Assembly (NCBI GenBank): GCA_022846075.1
Contig: AP025582.1
Span: forward strand, 2,542,001 to 2,606,000
Reading direction: 5' to 3'
Source: Oscillospiraceae bacterium
Lineage (GTDB): Bacteria; Bacillota; Clostridia; Oscillospirales; Oscillospiraceae
Length of the DNA stretch: 64,000 nt
A program made the translations under genes and the position numbers. How positions within the stretch are numbered: position 1 is the stretch's first letter; each line of letters starts with the position of its first letter. Below are positions 48,228-57,449 of the stretch, piece by piece. A model generated the notes under the pieces. The model was not told the DNA's origin and did not search any database. It saw only the letters and a program-made list of their open reading frames with translations.

Positions 48228-49512
48228 ATCGGTCCACCGCCGGCTGACCCTGTTCCTCACCTGTATCCTGGCCACCGGCGCCATTTTGCTGGCCACCGCC
48301 GCCGGGTTCCTCCTCTTCACCCAGAAACAGGCCTCGGAAAACGCCGAGGCCTCCTTCAACAGCACCGTCAACGCCATCCTGGCCCACCTGAGGAGCCAGC
48401 CGGTGCTGGACCACGCCTGGCTGAGCCAGACCGAGCACGACGGCGGCCTGACCCTCCACGTGGAGCTGGACGGCCGCCCCCTTCTCTACGCCGGGAACGG
48501 GGACGGGGAACGGGGCGGGCTGATCGCCGAGGCCAAGGCCGCCGCACTCTCCGGCCAAGGCCTGGATTTGTCCCTCCCCCCCACCTCCAACATCCAGACC
48601 CAGGAGGCCCGCTACGTCTTTACCGGCCGGGACGGGGGCCGCTACCGGGCCGCCGCCGCCGTCATCCCCCTGTCCTCCGGCTGGGCGGGGGTGGTGGTGG
48701 TCCGCTCCACCGCCCCCGAGTCGGTCCAGCTCACCGGCCAGCTGGCCCTGCTGGGCACTGTCACCCTGGGCGGGCTGTGCCTGCTGGCCCTCTTCGCCTG
48801 GATCTTCACCCGGCGGGCCCTGCGGCCCATCGAGGAAAACCAGCGCAAGCAGCTGGAGTTCGTCCACGCCGCCTCCCACGAGCTGCGCTCCCCCCTGGCC
48901 GTCATCCAGGCCAGCCTCTCCGCCCTTAAGACCGCCGAACCCGGGGAGCGGGAGCACTTCATCGCCCTGGCCGACGGCGAGTGCGCCCGCATGTCCCGGC
49001 TGGTGGGGGACCTGCTGGCCCTGGCGGGAGCCGACAGCGGCCAGTGGACCATCCGCCCGGCCCAGGTGGAGCTGGAGACCCTGGTCCTCAACGTCTGCGA
49101 GGGCTTCGAGGGCCCCGCCCGGCACGCCGGCATCCGCCTGGAGCCAAGGCTCCCCGCCGCCCCCCTTCCCCCCTGCCGCTGCGACGGGGAGCGGGTGGCC
49201 CAGGTCCTCTCCATCCTGCTGGACAACGCCCTGGCCTACACCCCCGCCGGGGGACGGGTCACGGTGGGCGTGGACCGGGGCGGGAGGGGCTTCCTCCTCA
49301 CCGTGTCCGACACCGGCCCCGGCATCCCCGACGGGGAAAAGGCCCATATCTTTGACCGTTTTTACCGCGCCGACCCCTCCCGGTCCAAGCGGGAGCACTA
49401 CGGCCTGGGCCTGTGCATCGCCAGGGAGATCGCCGGACTCCACAGGGGGAGCCTCACCGTGAGCGACCGCCCCGGCGGCGGGGCGGTGTTCACTCTGGCC
49501 CTGCCGGGGTAA
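48220..49512 (+). CDS. Sensor histidine kinase, second paralogous module
   Basis: 430 aa from ATG 48220. Membrane helices lie at about 9-32 and 172-196, with an extracellular sensor of about 140 residues between them. LRPIEENQRKQLEFVHAASH leads to His220 of the DHp domain. LLDNALAYTPAGG, DTGPGIPDG and HYGLGLCIA complete the ATPase. It resembles the kinase at 43856-45163 throughout, including the LPP(I/T)S segment of the sensor. A strong stem-loop follows the stop. Confidence 0.92.
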   Translation: MFESVHRRLTLFLTCILATGAILLATAAGFLLFTQKQASENAEASFNSTVNAILAHLRSQPVLDHAWLSQTEHDGGLTLHVELDGRPLLYAGNGDGERGGLIAEAKAAALSGQGLDLSLPPTSNIQTQEARYVFTGRDGGRYRAAAAVIPLSSGWAGVVVVRSTAPESVQLTGQLALLGTVTLGGLCLLALFAWIFTRRALRPIEENQRKQLEFVHAASHELRSPLAVIQASLSALKTAEPGEREHFIALADGECARMSRLVGDLLALAGADSGQWTIRPAQVELETLVLNVCEGFEGPARHAGIRLEPRLPAAPLPPCRCDGERVAQVLSILLDNALAYTPAGGRVTVGVDRGGRGFLLTVSDTGPGIPDGEKAHIFDRFYRADPSRSKREHYGLGLCIAREIAGLHRGSLTVSDRPGGGAVFTLALPG

Positions 49513-49529
49513 GGCCTTCTGACGATAAA

Positions 49530-49567
49530 GAGAGCCGCCGCAAAACAGTTGTTTTGCGGCGGCTCTC
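49530..49567. terminator. Long perfect hairpin between convergent genes
   Basis: 17-bp perfect stem (49530-49546 with 49551-49567) with loop AGTT. The U-tracts are short on both sides. It probably ends the kinase transcript and the small-protein operon from the other side. Confidence 0.8.
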
Positions 49568-49568
49568 C

Positions 49569-49775
49569 TTATCTGCCCTCTCGCTCCCGGCTCTCCTGCC
49601 TGAGCCGTTCCTTCGCCTGGGCCGTGCTCTCCCCCTCCCGGGTGAGACAGCGGTCTATGAAGGCGTCCTCGATTTTGGTGTATGCACCAACCACGGCGGC
49701 CTCAATCCGGCAGAACCCCGTCGTGACCACCCTGGCCGCCGCCCGGTTCGCCCGGACCAATCTTGACCCTGCCAT
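49569..49775 (-). CDS. Small charged helical protein, unknown
   Basis: 68 aa. Its ATG 49775 shares the A of the preceding gene's stop (TGATG), so it is coupled. The segment VVGAYTKIEDAFIDRCLTRE and the Glu/Arg-rich C-terminus predict an amphipathic helix. I recall similar short proteins paired with small four-helix membrane proteins in Clostridia, but no function is known. A longer frame upstream is a shadow of the membrane-protein gene. Confidence 0.65.
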   Translation of the reverse strand: MAGSRLVRANRAAARVVTTGFCRIEAAVVGAYTKIEDAFIDRCLTREGESTAQAKERLRQESREREGR

Positions 49776-50143
49776 CACCGCAGCCCCTTCACCATGGGGA
49801 TGAGGCACAGCAGGACCACGATACCCGCAAGGCCGATGGCGATGCCCAGCGCCAACTGGCTCCACACCATGGTGAAGCACATGCCCACGCCCAGGGCCAG
49901 GGCCCCCACCACGCTGACCGCCACGGTCAGGACCGTCTTTCCGGAAATTTGGATGGGGGCCTTCCCCTCCATCTTCCGCCACACCGCCACGGTGACCAGG
50001 GCCAGGGCCAACCCCGCCACGCCGAGGATAATCCCCGGCCGGCGGGCCCCCCACTCCGGCACCAGGGCCATGCACATTCCCAGGGCGAAGAAAATCCCGC
50101 TGATGGTCCCCAGGACCATGGCCGCAAAGCTGCTCTTTTTCAT
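49775..50143 (-). CDS. Small four-helix membrane protein, unknown
   Basis: 122 aa from ATG 50143 with GGAGG. Four hydrophobic helices lie at about 7-27, 34-54, 70-90 and 93-117, with a short basic loop WRKMEGKAP between helices 2 and 3. The repeated pattern (F)ALGMCMALVPEW and LGVGMCFTMVW suggests an internal duplication of a two-helix unit. It is divergent from a TetR gene whose operator probably controls it. It is coupled to the 68-aa gene. Confidence 0.75.
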   Translation of the reverse strand: MKKSSFAAMVLGTISGIFFALGMCMALVPEWGARRPGIILGVAGLALALVTVAVWRKMEGKAPIQISGKTVLTVAVSVVGALALGVGMCFTMVWSQLALGIAIGLAGIVVLLCLIPMVKGLR

Positions 50144-50165
50144 GTCGATTCCTCCAAGCATTATG

Positions 50166-50201
50166 ACTACAGTTGTTTGTTTATTGCAGTTGTAGTATAA
50201 T
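50166..50201. promoter_or_regulatory. TetR promoter and operator-like inverted repeat
   Basis: Plus-strand TTGTTT (50173-50178), a 17-nt spacer and TATAAT (50196-50201). The inverted arms ACTACA (50166-50171) and TGTAGT (50191-50196) bracket the promoter core. The site could repress both the TetR gene and the divergent membrane-protein operon. Confidence 0.55.
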
Positions 50202-50266
50202 ACGGAAAAGTCCCCGGGGGCAATCAGCAATTCACAGACATCTGTTGGAATAATGGAGAGGCGCTT

Positions 50267-50827
50267 ATGAATACCAAAAACAACCGGCGGAAAAAGGAGT
50301 CCCGGGAAAAGCTGGAGGGTGCGTTTATGGAGGTTTTGGAGAGCAAGGACCTCAACCAGATCTCCGTGTCCGAGCTGTGCAAGCGGGCGGGGCTCAACCG
50401 CAGCACCTTCTACGCCAACTACCTGGACATTTACGACCTGGCCGACAAGGTGAAGGAGCGGGTGGAGGCCGAGGTGAACCAGCTCTATGCCCAAGAGCTG
50501 GCTATGAGCTACAACAGCAACGACTTTTTGAAGCTCTTCCGCCACATCAGGGACCACCAGCTTTTCTACAAGACCTGCTTCAAGCTGGGGTACGACAGCG
50601 CTTATCAAATCACCAGGTACGACACCCACCTGACCAAGCTGTATTTCGACGACAGGTACGTGGAGTACCACATCGAGTTTTTCCGGGCCGGGTTCAACCA
50701 AATTGTCCGGATGTGGCTGGACCGGGGCTGCCCGGAGACGCCGGAGGAGATCAACGAGGTTCTCCTGAGTGAATACCGGGGCAGAGCGTCCACCGCATCC
50801 GCCCATGGAGAGGAATTGCCTTCATGA
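50267..50827 (+). CDS. TetR-family transcriptional regulator
   Basis: 186 aa, ATG 50267 with GGAGAGG. The N-terminal HTH is LEGAFMEVLESKDLNQISVS, then ELCKRAGLNRSTFYANYLDI. The C-terminal half (HIRDHQLFYKTCFKLGYD) resembles the TetR_C_33-type domain found with small membrane proteins. It probably represses the divergent four-helix membrane-protein operon. Its stop overlaps the AraC-type gene start (ATGA), although the AraC gene differs in base composition. Confidence 0.88.
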   Translation: MNTKNNRRKKESREKLEGAFMEVLESKDLNQISVSELCKRAGLNRSTFYANYLDIYDLADKVKERVEAEVNQLYAQELAMSYNSNDFLKLFRHIRDHQLFYKTCFKLGYDSAYQITRYDTHLTKLYFDDRYVEYHIEFFRAGFNQIVRMWLDRGCPETPEEINEVLLSEYRGRASTASAHGEELPS

Positions 50828-51651
50828 GGGAGCTGGTAAGCAAAAGCATCGATTATATCATCCGCTCCCTGAAAGACGACCTGACGGTAAAAAGCGTGGC
50901 GGATCATTTTCATTATTCAGAATTCCATTTTGCCAGGCTGTTTAAAGCGGAGACCGGCGAGAGCGTCTACGCTTTCATCAAACGCCTTAAAATGGATCAG
51001 AGCGCCATTGATTTAAAGCTGAAACACAATAAAAGCATCACCGAGATCGGATCGGATTACGGATACTCCCCCTCCAATTACAGCTCCGCGTTCAAAAAGC
51101 ACACCGCCGCCTCCCCCGCCCAATTTCGGAAAACCGCAAACGCGGGGGAGATCAATAATCCCTTTTATCCCGCAAGGACTGACGTTTTTGAGACCTATGA
51201 CGCCTACGACGACAGGATCAAAATTGAGGAGCTTCCGGATCTATTTGTACTCTACGAGCGAATGATTGGAAGCTATGCCGACATAAAAGAAAACTGGCTT
51301 AAGTTCATCAGCAAATATAGGGAGTATTTTCAGGGCGGCGCGCGGATGCTCGAGCGGTTTTACGACGATCCATCGGTCGCTTCTCCCGGCTGCTGTATTT
51401 GCGATTTGTGCCTATCTGTGGAGAATGCCTGCCCGCTGGAGAACGTGACGGCCATAAGGGGCGGCAGGTTCGCCGTCTACCGCTATGAGGGAGCAATCGC
51501 GGATATCTTTTGCGCCGTGCAGGGCGTTTTCAGCGTTTGGCTGTCCCAAAGCCGCTACGAGATGCGGGAGCGGTACGGTTTGTCCATTTACAGAGAGATC
51601 GAGTGGGACCACAACCACGTTGTGATGGATCTGTGCATCCCAATTCAATAG
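50824..51651 (+). CDS. AraC-family regulator with GyrI-like effector domain
   Basis: 275 aa. The N-terminal AraC HTH pair (about 1-105) includes VKSVADHFHYSEFHFARLFK and ITEIGSDYGYSPSNYSSAFKK. The C-terminal half (about 125-275) resembles the GyrI/Rob/BmrR effector-binding fold, with the end IYREIEWDHNHVVMDLCIPI. The gene is visibly AT-richer than the surroundings (many AAA, ATT, GAT codons), as is the next gene, so the pair looks acquired. It overlaps the TetR gene by 4 bp. Confidence 0.85.
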   Translation: MRELVSKSIDYIIRSLKDDLTVKSVADHFHYSEFHFARLFKAETGESVYAFIKRLKMDQSAIDLKLKHNKSITEIGSDYGYSPSNYSSAFKKHTAASPAQFRKTANAGEINNPFYPARTDVFETYDAYDDRIKIEELPDLFVLYERMIGSYADIKENWLKFISKYREYFQGGARMLERFYDDPSVASPGCCICDLCLSVENACPLENVTAIRGGRFAVYRYEGAIADIFCAVQGVFSVWLSQSRYEMRERYGLSIYREIEWDHNHVVMDLCIPIQ

Positions 51652-51746
51652 AGCAGGAATTCAGAAGTATTGATCCAGGACTTGCCTTATCATGTAACCA
51701 TAAAATAAGGACTGGCGAGCAGTCTGTTTTGAGGGGACGGGGCAAG

Positions 51747-52322
51747 ATGGAGAAACCGGCATTTGACATAAGGGACATCCAGGAGCGCGTCATTTGGGAA
51801 GCGGTCAAGGCAGAGAGTGACGGCGGCACCGCAAAAGAAATCGTATACGGGCCTTGCGGTGATTCCCGGTGCGAGGACAACGCCGCTTGGGTAAAGTCGG
51901 CCATGCGCCGCCTGGAACGGAAATTTGACCCCGATACGGCAAAACGCATCCGAATGAACTGCCAATGCGGGTATAAAATGGATGACAAGCTGGCGCTTTT
52001 GAACGAGCTGATGGCATCCGCCGCAAGCATAGAGGAGCTTGCGGCCTCGGACCGGGCCAGGTCCGCCGGCCTTTCCTGTGAAGGCGGGGAGCTGTATCTT
52101 CAATTTTGGTTCTGCCCCTGTCCCATGCTGGCGGAGGTGGAAAGGCTGGAGACAAAGACCTGGTGCCAATGCACGACCGGGTACAGTAAGGTCCTCTTTG
52201 AAAAAGCGTTTGGCTGCGAGGTGGACGTTAAATTGCTGAAAAGCATAAAAACGGGGGACGACATCTGCTTAATGAAGATTGTCCCCCGCGGTCCCATTAA
52301 AAAGCGCCCCTCACAGACGTGA
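51747..52322 (+). CDS. Cys-rich protein resembling DUF6144
   Basis: 191 aa from ATG 51747 (GAGGGGACGGGG upstream). Cysteine motifs GPCGDSRCEDN, MNCQCGYKMDD, FWFCPCPM and WCQCTTGYSKVLFEKAFGCEV suggest metal or ligand binding. No membrane segment or signal is seen. The C-terminal part (KVLFEKAFGCEVDVKLLKSI, then DDICLMKI) looks like a small-molecule sensor fold such as V4R-like domains, but this is only a resemblance. It follows the AraC regulator by 95 bp and shares its AT-richer composition. Confidence 0.65.
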   Translation: MEKPAFDIRDIQERVIWEAVKAESDGGTAKEIVYGPCGDSRCEDNAAWVKSAMRRLERKFDPDTAKRIRMNCQCGYKMDDKLALLNELMASAASIEELAASDRARSAGLSCEGGELYLQFWFCPCPMLAEVERLETKTWCQCTTGYSKVLFEKAFGCEVDVKLLKSIKTGDDICLMKIVPRGPIKKRPSQT

Positions 52323-52330
52323 GGGGCGCT
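52303..52330. terminator. Bidirectional terminator overlapping the stop codon
   Basis: Perfect 12-bp stem (52303-52314 with 52319-52330), loop AGAC; the TGA stop (52320-52322) lies in the stem. The A-run on the left gives the U-tract for the minus-strand transporter. Confidence 0.8.
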
Positions 52331-52340
52331 TGCCGTTTCA

Positions 52341-53726
52341 TCAGCCGGGGAAGAATTTTTCCTTGTAGCCCATGAGGAAGATGAAGAGGATCATGATGGG
52401 CACCACCCACTTCATGTAGGCCCGCAGGCCCTTGGGGAAGCGCAGGCCCTGGCCCTCATTGGCCTCGGACAGGAAGTTGTCCCAGCCCCAGCCGCTCTTG
52501 CTGACGCAGAAGAGCAGGTAGATGAGGGAGCCCAGAGGCAGGAGGTTGTTGCTCAAAATGAAGTCCTCGAAGTCCATGATGCCGCCGCCCAGGATGGACA
52601 CGCCGCCCCACAGGTTGAAGCCCAGCAGGCAGGGCAGGCTCAGGACGAAGATAAGGGGCAGGTTCATGGCCACTGACTTTTTCCGGCTCCAGCCCCACTT
52701 GTCCATGGGGAAGGAGATGATATTCTCAAAGACGGCGATGATGGTGGACATGGCGGCGAAGGACATGAAGAGGAAGAACAGCGCCCCCCAAAGCCGCCCG
52801 CCGGGCATGGCGTTGAAGATGTTGGGCAGGGTGACGAAGATGAGGGAGGGGCCGGCGTCGGGGGTCACGCCGAAGGCGAAGGCGGAGGGGAAGATGATGA
52901 GCCCCGCCACGAAGGCCACGAAGGTGTCCAGAATGGTGACGTTCACCGCCTCGCCCAGCAGGCGCCGCTCCTTGCCGATGTAGCTGCCGAAGATGGCCAT
53001 GGCGCCGATCCCCAGGGAGAGGGTGAAGAATGCCTGGCCCATGGCGGCGAAAATGACCTCGCCCAGGCGGAACTTGCCGTCGTCGGTATAGAAGAGGCTT
53101 TTGAAGTCGGGCATGAGGTAGAATACCAGGCCCTTGGCCGCGCCGGGGAGGGTCACGGCCCGGATGGCCAGAACCACCAGCAGGGCCAGCAGGCAGAGCA
53201 TCATCACCTTGGTGATCTTCTCCACGCCGCCCCGGAGGCCCTGGCCGCAGACGGCCATGCCCAGCAGGACCACCAGCGCCATAAAGACCAGCATCACGCC
53301 GGGATCGGCCTGCATGCCGTCAAAGGCCGCCCCCACCCCGTCGGGGTCCAGGCCCGCGAAGTCACCCTTGGCCATCTTGACAAAGTATAACAGCATCCAG
53401 CCGGCCACGGTGGTATAGAACATCATGAGCATATAATTGCCCGCCATGCCGAACCAGCTGTACCAGTGCCACTTGGTGCCTTTGGGCTCCAAGGCGTGGA
53501 AGGACACGGCGATGCTCTTGCGGCTGGCCCGGCCCACGGAGAACTCCATGGCCATGATGGGAAGGCCCATGATGACCAGGAAGAACAGGTACACCAGCAC
53601 GAAAGCGGCGCCGCCGTACTGGCCCACGATGTAAGGGAACCGCCACACATTCCCCAGGCCGATGGCGCACCCGGCGGAGATGAGCACAAAGCCCAGCCGG
53701 GAGGCGAAGGTCTCTCTTTCTTTCAC
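52341..53726 (-). CDS. Sodium-dependent SNF-family transporter
   Basis: 461 aa from GTG 53726 with GGGGGA. It has eleven to twelve membrane helices. The family signature near the N-terminus is GCAIGLGNVWRFPYIVGQYGG (Na+ and substrate site in helix 1). QAFFTLSLGIGAM in helix 6 and SSAAMS-like FMSFAAMSTIIAVFE in helix 8 are also conserved. LeuT-type transporters of this length import amino acids or related compounds with Na+. The substrate is unknown. It has its own near-consensus promoter. Confidence 0.94.
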   Translation of the reverse strand: MKERETFASRLGFVLISAGCAIGLGNVWRFPYIVGQYGGAAFVLVYLFFLVIMGLPIMAMEFSVGRASRKSIAVSFHALEPKGTKWHWYSWFGMAGNYMLMMFYTTVAGWMLLYFVKMAKGDFAGLDPDGVGAAFDGMQADPGVMLVFMALVVLLGMAVCGQGLRGGVEKITKVMMLCLLALLVVLAIRAVTLPGAAKGLVFYLMPDFKSLFYTDDGKFRLGEVIFAAMGQAFFTLSLGIGAMAIFGSYIGKERRLLGEAVNVTILDTFVAFVAGLIIFPSAFAFGVTPDAGPSLIFVTLPNIFNAMPGGRLWGALFFLFMSFAAMSTIIAVFENIISFPMDKWGWSRKKSVAMNLPLIFVLSLPCLLGFNLWGGVSILGGGIMDFEDFILSNNLLPLGSLIYLLFCVSKSGWGWDNFLSEANEGQGLRFPKGLRAYMKWVVPIMILFIFLMGYKEKFFPG

Positions 53727-53761
53727 AGAACAATCCCCCTTTGGATTTTCACACAGGCAAT

Positions 53762-53790
53762 ATCATACAAGACTCGGGCGGATTTGTCAA
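53762..53790 (-). promoter_or_regulatory. Promoter of the SNF transporter
   Basis: Minus strand: TTGACA (53790-53785), 17 nt, TATGAT (53767-53762), 35 nt before the GTG. Confidence 0.75.
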
Positions 53791-53803
53791 AGGGGTCGTG
53801 GGG

Positions 53804-54138
53804 GGCCCTCTCAGTCAGCTGCGCTGACAGCTCCCCCTCCGGGGGAGCCCTTGGCAGAGGATGAGGGGGTTTCCTTCTGCTATTGCCCTTCTTCTTCCCT
53901 GGGCGCTGGGGCGGGCGGATAATATCCGCCCCTACGGGGTGGGACGGGGTTCGGGAGGTCTTGGGCTTCCCCTGGGGGAAGCTGGCTGGCCGAAGGCCAG
54001 ACTGATGAGGGGAGCTTATCTCTTTAGCAGAGTCTCTACCATGTCCGCAGTTCCCCTCATCCGTCAGCCCTTCGGGCTGCCACCTTCCCCCGAGGGGAAG
54101 GCTGAGTTCGTAGGGGCGGATATTATCCGCCCCTACAA
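53804..54138. repeat. REP-like repeat cluster
   Basis: This 479-bp intergenic region holds no gene but many palindromic units. CAGTCAGCTGCGCTGACAG is followed by CTCCCCCTCCGGGGGAG. GGGCGGATAATATCCGCCC lies at 53913-53931. CTTCCCCTGGGGGAAG and TGGCCGAAGGCCA follow, then CCCCTCATCCGTCAGCCC with CTTCCCCCGAGGGGAAG. A 27-nt inverted repeat with one central base occupies 54110-54136 and shares its core with 53913-53931 in the other orientation. These are typical dispersed repeats; ORFs crossing them are not genes. Confidence 0.75.
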
Positions 54139-54146
54139 GTTCTTTA

Positions 54147-54190
54147 TAAAAAAGGCCGGGCCGTGGAGAATTCCACGGCCCGGCCTTTTG
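54147..54190. terminator. Terminator of the butyryl-CoA operon
   Basis: Perfect 16-bp stem (54152-54167 with 54172-54187), loop GAAT, A-run on the left for minus-strand termination. Confidence 0.92.
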
Positions 54191-54205
54191 TTTGAATTAG
54201 ATTGC

Positions 54206-55312
54206 TTACTTGGAAGCCTTGAGGGCCTTGACGGCCTCGGTGAGCATGGGGGCCACCTTGTACAGGTCGCCCACGATGCCGTAGCTGGCCACCTCGAAGA
54301 TGGGGGCGTCGGCGTTCTTGTTCACCGCGATGATGCACTCGGAGTCCTGCATACCGGCCTTGTGCTGGATGGCGCCGGAGATGCCCAGGGCCACGTAGAT
54401 GCGGGGGTGGACGGTCTTGCCGGTCTGGCCCACCTGGTGGGAGGCGTCGATCCAGCCGGCGTCCACGCAGGCGCGGGAGGAGCCGACCACGCCGCCCAGG
54501 GCGTTGGCCAGGTCCTGGGCCAGGGCGATGCCCTTCTCGGGGTCCTTGCTGATGCCGCGGCCCACGGAGACCACCACGTCGGCACCGATCAGGTCCACCA
54601 GCTTCTTGGCGGCCTTCTTGATCTCCAGGATCTCCACGTGGATATCCTCCTTGGAGAGGGTGACGGGCACCTTCTCCACCACGGTCTTGGCGGCGCCAGC
54701 CTCATCGAAGGGCTGGGTGGCCATGACGCCGGGGCGGACGGTGGACATCTGGGGACGGAACCGGGGGCAGATGATGGTGGCCATCAGGTGGCCGCCGAAG
54801 GCGGGACGGGTCATCTTGAGGTTGGTGTTCTCCTCAAAGGCGGTGTTGTCCACGTCGATGGTGGAGGTGGTCTTGAGGAACTCCTTGTATTTGGCCACGT
54901 CCACATCCAGGTGGGTGCAGTCGGCGGTCAGACCGGTGTGCAGCCGGGCCGCGCAGCGGGGGCCCAGGTCACGGCCGATGTTGGTGGCGCCGATGAGGAC
55001 GATCTCCGGCTTGTTGGCCTCCACCAGGTCGCAGATGACCTTGGTGTAGCCGTCGGTGGTGTAGTCCTTCAGCAGCTCATGGTCGCAGTAGTAGACCTTG
55101 TCGGCACCGTAGCCGCCCAGGGCCTTGATGTACTCTTCCTTCACGTTGGAGCCCAGCACCACGCCGCACAGCTCCACGCCCAGGTCGTTGGCCAGCTTCC
55201 GGCCCTCGCTCAGCAGCTGATAGCTGATGGACATGATCACGCCCTCGCGCTGCTCGCAGAATACCCACACGCCCTTGAAGGCGGCGGTGTCTTTACTATT
55301 GAATTCAGCCAT
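54206..55312 (-). CDS. etfA: Electron transfer flavoprotein alpha subunit
   Basis: 368 aa from ATG 55312; GGAG lies 9 nt upstream, whereas an ATG at 55321 abuts it. The N-terminal ETF domain is followed by a C-terminal FAD-binding domain. The latter has VSVGRGISKDPEKGIALAQ, GSSRACVDAGWIDASHQVGQTG, ALGISGAIQHKAGM and AVNKNADAPIFEVASYGIVGD. With EtfB it carries electrons for the butyryl-CoA dehydrogenase. In Clostridia this complex bifurcates NADH electrons to crotonyl-CoA and ferredoxin. Last gene of the operon. Confidence 0.96.
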   Translation of the reverse strand: MAEFNSKDTAAFKGVWVFCEQREGVIMSISYQLLSEGRKLANDLGVELCGVVLGSNVKEEYIKALGGYGADKVYYCDHELLKDYTTDGYTKVICDLVEANKPEIVLIGATNIGRDLGPRCAARLHTGLTADCTHLDVDVAKYKEFLKTTSTIDVDNTAFEENTNLKMTRPAFGGHLMATIICPRFRPQMSTVRPGVMATQPFDEAGAAKTVVEKVPVTLSKEDIHVEILEIKKAAKKLVDLIGADVVVSVGRGISKDPEKGIALAQDLANALGGVVGSSRACVDAGWIDASHQVGQTGKTVHPRIYVALGISGAIQHKAGMQDSECIIAVNKNADAPIFEVASYGIVGDLYKVAPMLTEAVKALKASK

Positions 55313-55332
55313 TGTTTCCATCTCCTCTCAAG

Positions 55333-56133
55333 TTAGATAATGTGCTTGCCGTCCAGGATGCCGATCAGCTGGTCCACGGTGGCCTTGTCGGCCCCCTCCA
55401 GCATCATGCCGGCGCCCTTGACCGGGGGGGAGAAGGACTTGTAGACGTTGGTGGGGGAGCCCTTCAGGCCGATGGTGTCGGGGTCGATCAGGGGCTCGTC
55501 CTTCAGGGTCTCGTAGTTATAGATGGACAGCGGCTTGGAGTAGCACTCGAAGATGCCGGGCACGGACATGTAGCGGGGGTTGTTCAGCTCCTTGACGCAG
55601 GTGATGAGGCAGGGGGTCTGCACCTTGAGCATCATGTAGCCGTCCTCCAGCAGGCGCTTGATCACCACGCCGTTGCCCTCGGCCTTGATCTCGGCGGCGT
55701 AGGACACCTGGGGCAGGCCCAGCTTCTCGGCGATCTGGGGGCCCACCTGGGCGGTGTCGCCGTCGATGGCCTGGCGGCCGCAGAAGATGATGTCGTCCTT
55801 GTCCACGCCGATCTTGTGGATGGCAGCGGCCAAGATCTGAGAGGTGGCGTAGGTATCGGAACCGCCGAACTCACGGGCGGAGACCAGAACGGCCTCGTCA
55901 CAGCCCATGGCCAGCAGCTCCCGGAGCATCCCCTCCGCGGGAGGGGGGCCCATGGAGACCACCACGACCTTGCAGCCGGTGGCGTCCTTCAGCTCCAGCG
56001 CCGCCTCCACGGCGGCCAGGTCGTCATGGTTGGTGATGGTGGCCATGGCGGCACGGTCCATCGTTCCGTCTTCCTTCACCGCCACAACGCCGGACGTATC
56101 CGGCACCTGCTTTACACATACAATGCACTTCAT
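55333..56133 (-). CDS. etfB: Electron transfer flavoprotein beta subunit
   Basis: 266 aa, ATG 56133 with GGGAGGG. It starts MKCIVCVKQVPDTSG. The conserved blocks are VVSMGPPPAEGMLRELLAMG, IFCGRQAIDGDTAQVGPQIA and the nucleotide-binding C-terminal KSFSPPV region. The length and start fit bifurcating EtfB proteins from Clostridia. It lies 20 bp from etfA and 24 bp from the acyl-CoA dehydrogenase. Confidence 0.96.
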   Translation of the reverse strand: MKCIVCVKQVPDTSGVVAVKEDGTMDRAAMATITNHDDLAAVEAALELKDATGCKVVVVSMGPPPAEGMLRELLAMGCDEAVLVSAREFGGSDTYATSQILAAAIHKIGVDKDDIIFCGRQAIDGDTAQVGPQIAEKLGLPQVSYAAEIKAEGNGVVIKRLLEDGYMMLKVQTPCLITCVKELNNPRYMSVPGIFECYSKPLSIYNYETLKDEPLIDPDTIGLKGSPTNVYKSFSPPVKGAGMMLEGADKATVDQLIGILDGKHII

Positions 56134-56157
56134 ATGTTCTAATTCCCTCCCGTATCC

Positions 56158-57321
<1,164 letters not shown>

Positions 57322-57368
57322 ATTGATACCTTCCTCCTACTTTATAATGAAAACGCAATCTGCGGGGT

Positions 57369-57448
57369 TGGGAGCCCCCGCCGTCCCACCGGGACTGATA
57401 TATGCACGGGATCACGGGAGTGGGAGCTCCCGCCGTCCCTCGGGACTG
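57369..57448. repeat. Tandem duplicated 28-29-bp hairpin segment between hbd and bcd
   Basis: TGGGAGCCCCCGCCGTCCCA and the following CCGGGACTG (57369-57397) recur as TGGGAGCTCCCGCCGTCCCT and CGGGACTG (57421-57448), about 26 of 29 matched. Each contains a small GTCCC/GGGAC hairpin. They could trim or stabilise the mRNA between hbd and bcd. Confidence 0.6.
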
Positions 57449-57449
57449 C

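Noticed and set aside
47397-48377. 1067-aa version of the second lipoprotein.
   Set aside because: The extension runs antisense through the second response regulator; ATG 47396 starts a proper lipoprotein signal.
53861-55336. 491-aa plus-strand frame across the repeat cluster and etfA.
   Set aside because: First part is repeat DNA, the rest antisense to etfA.
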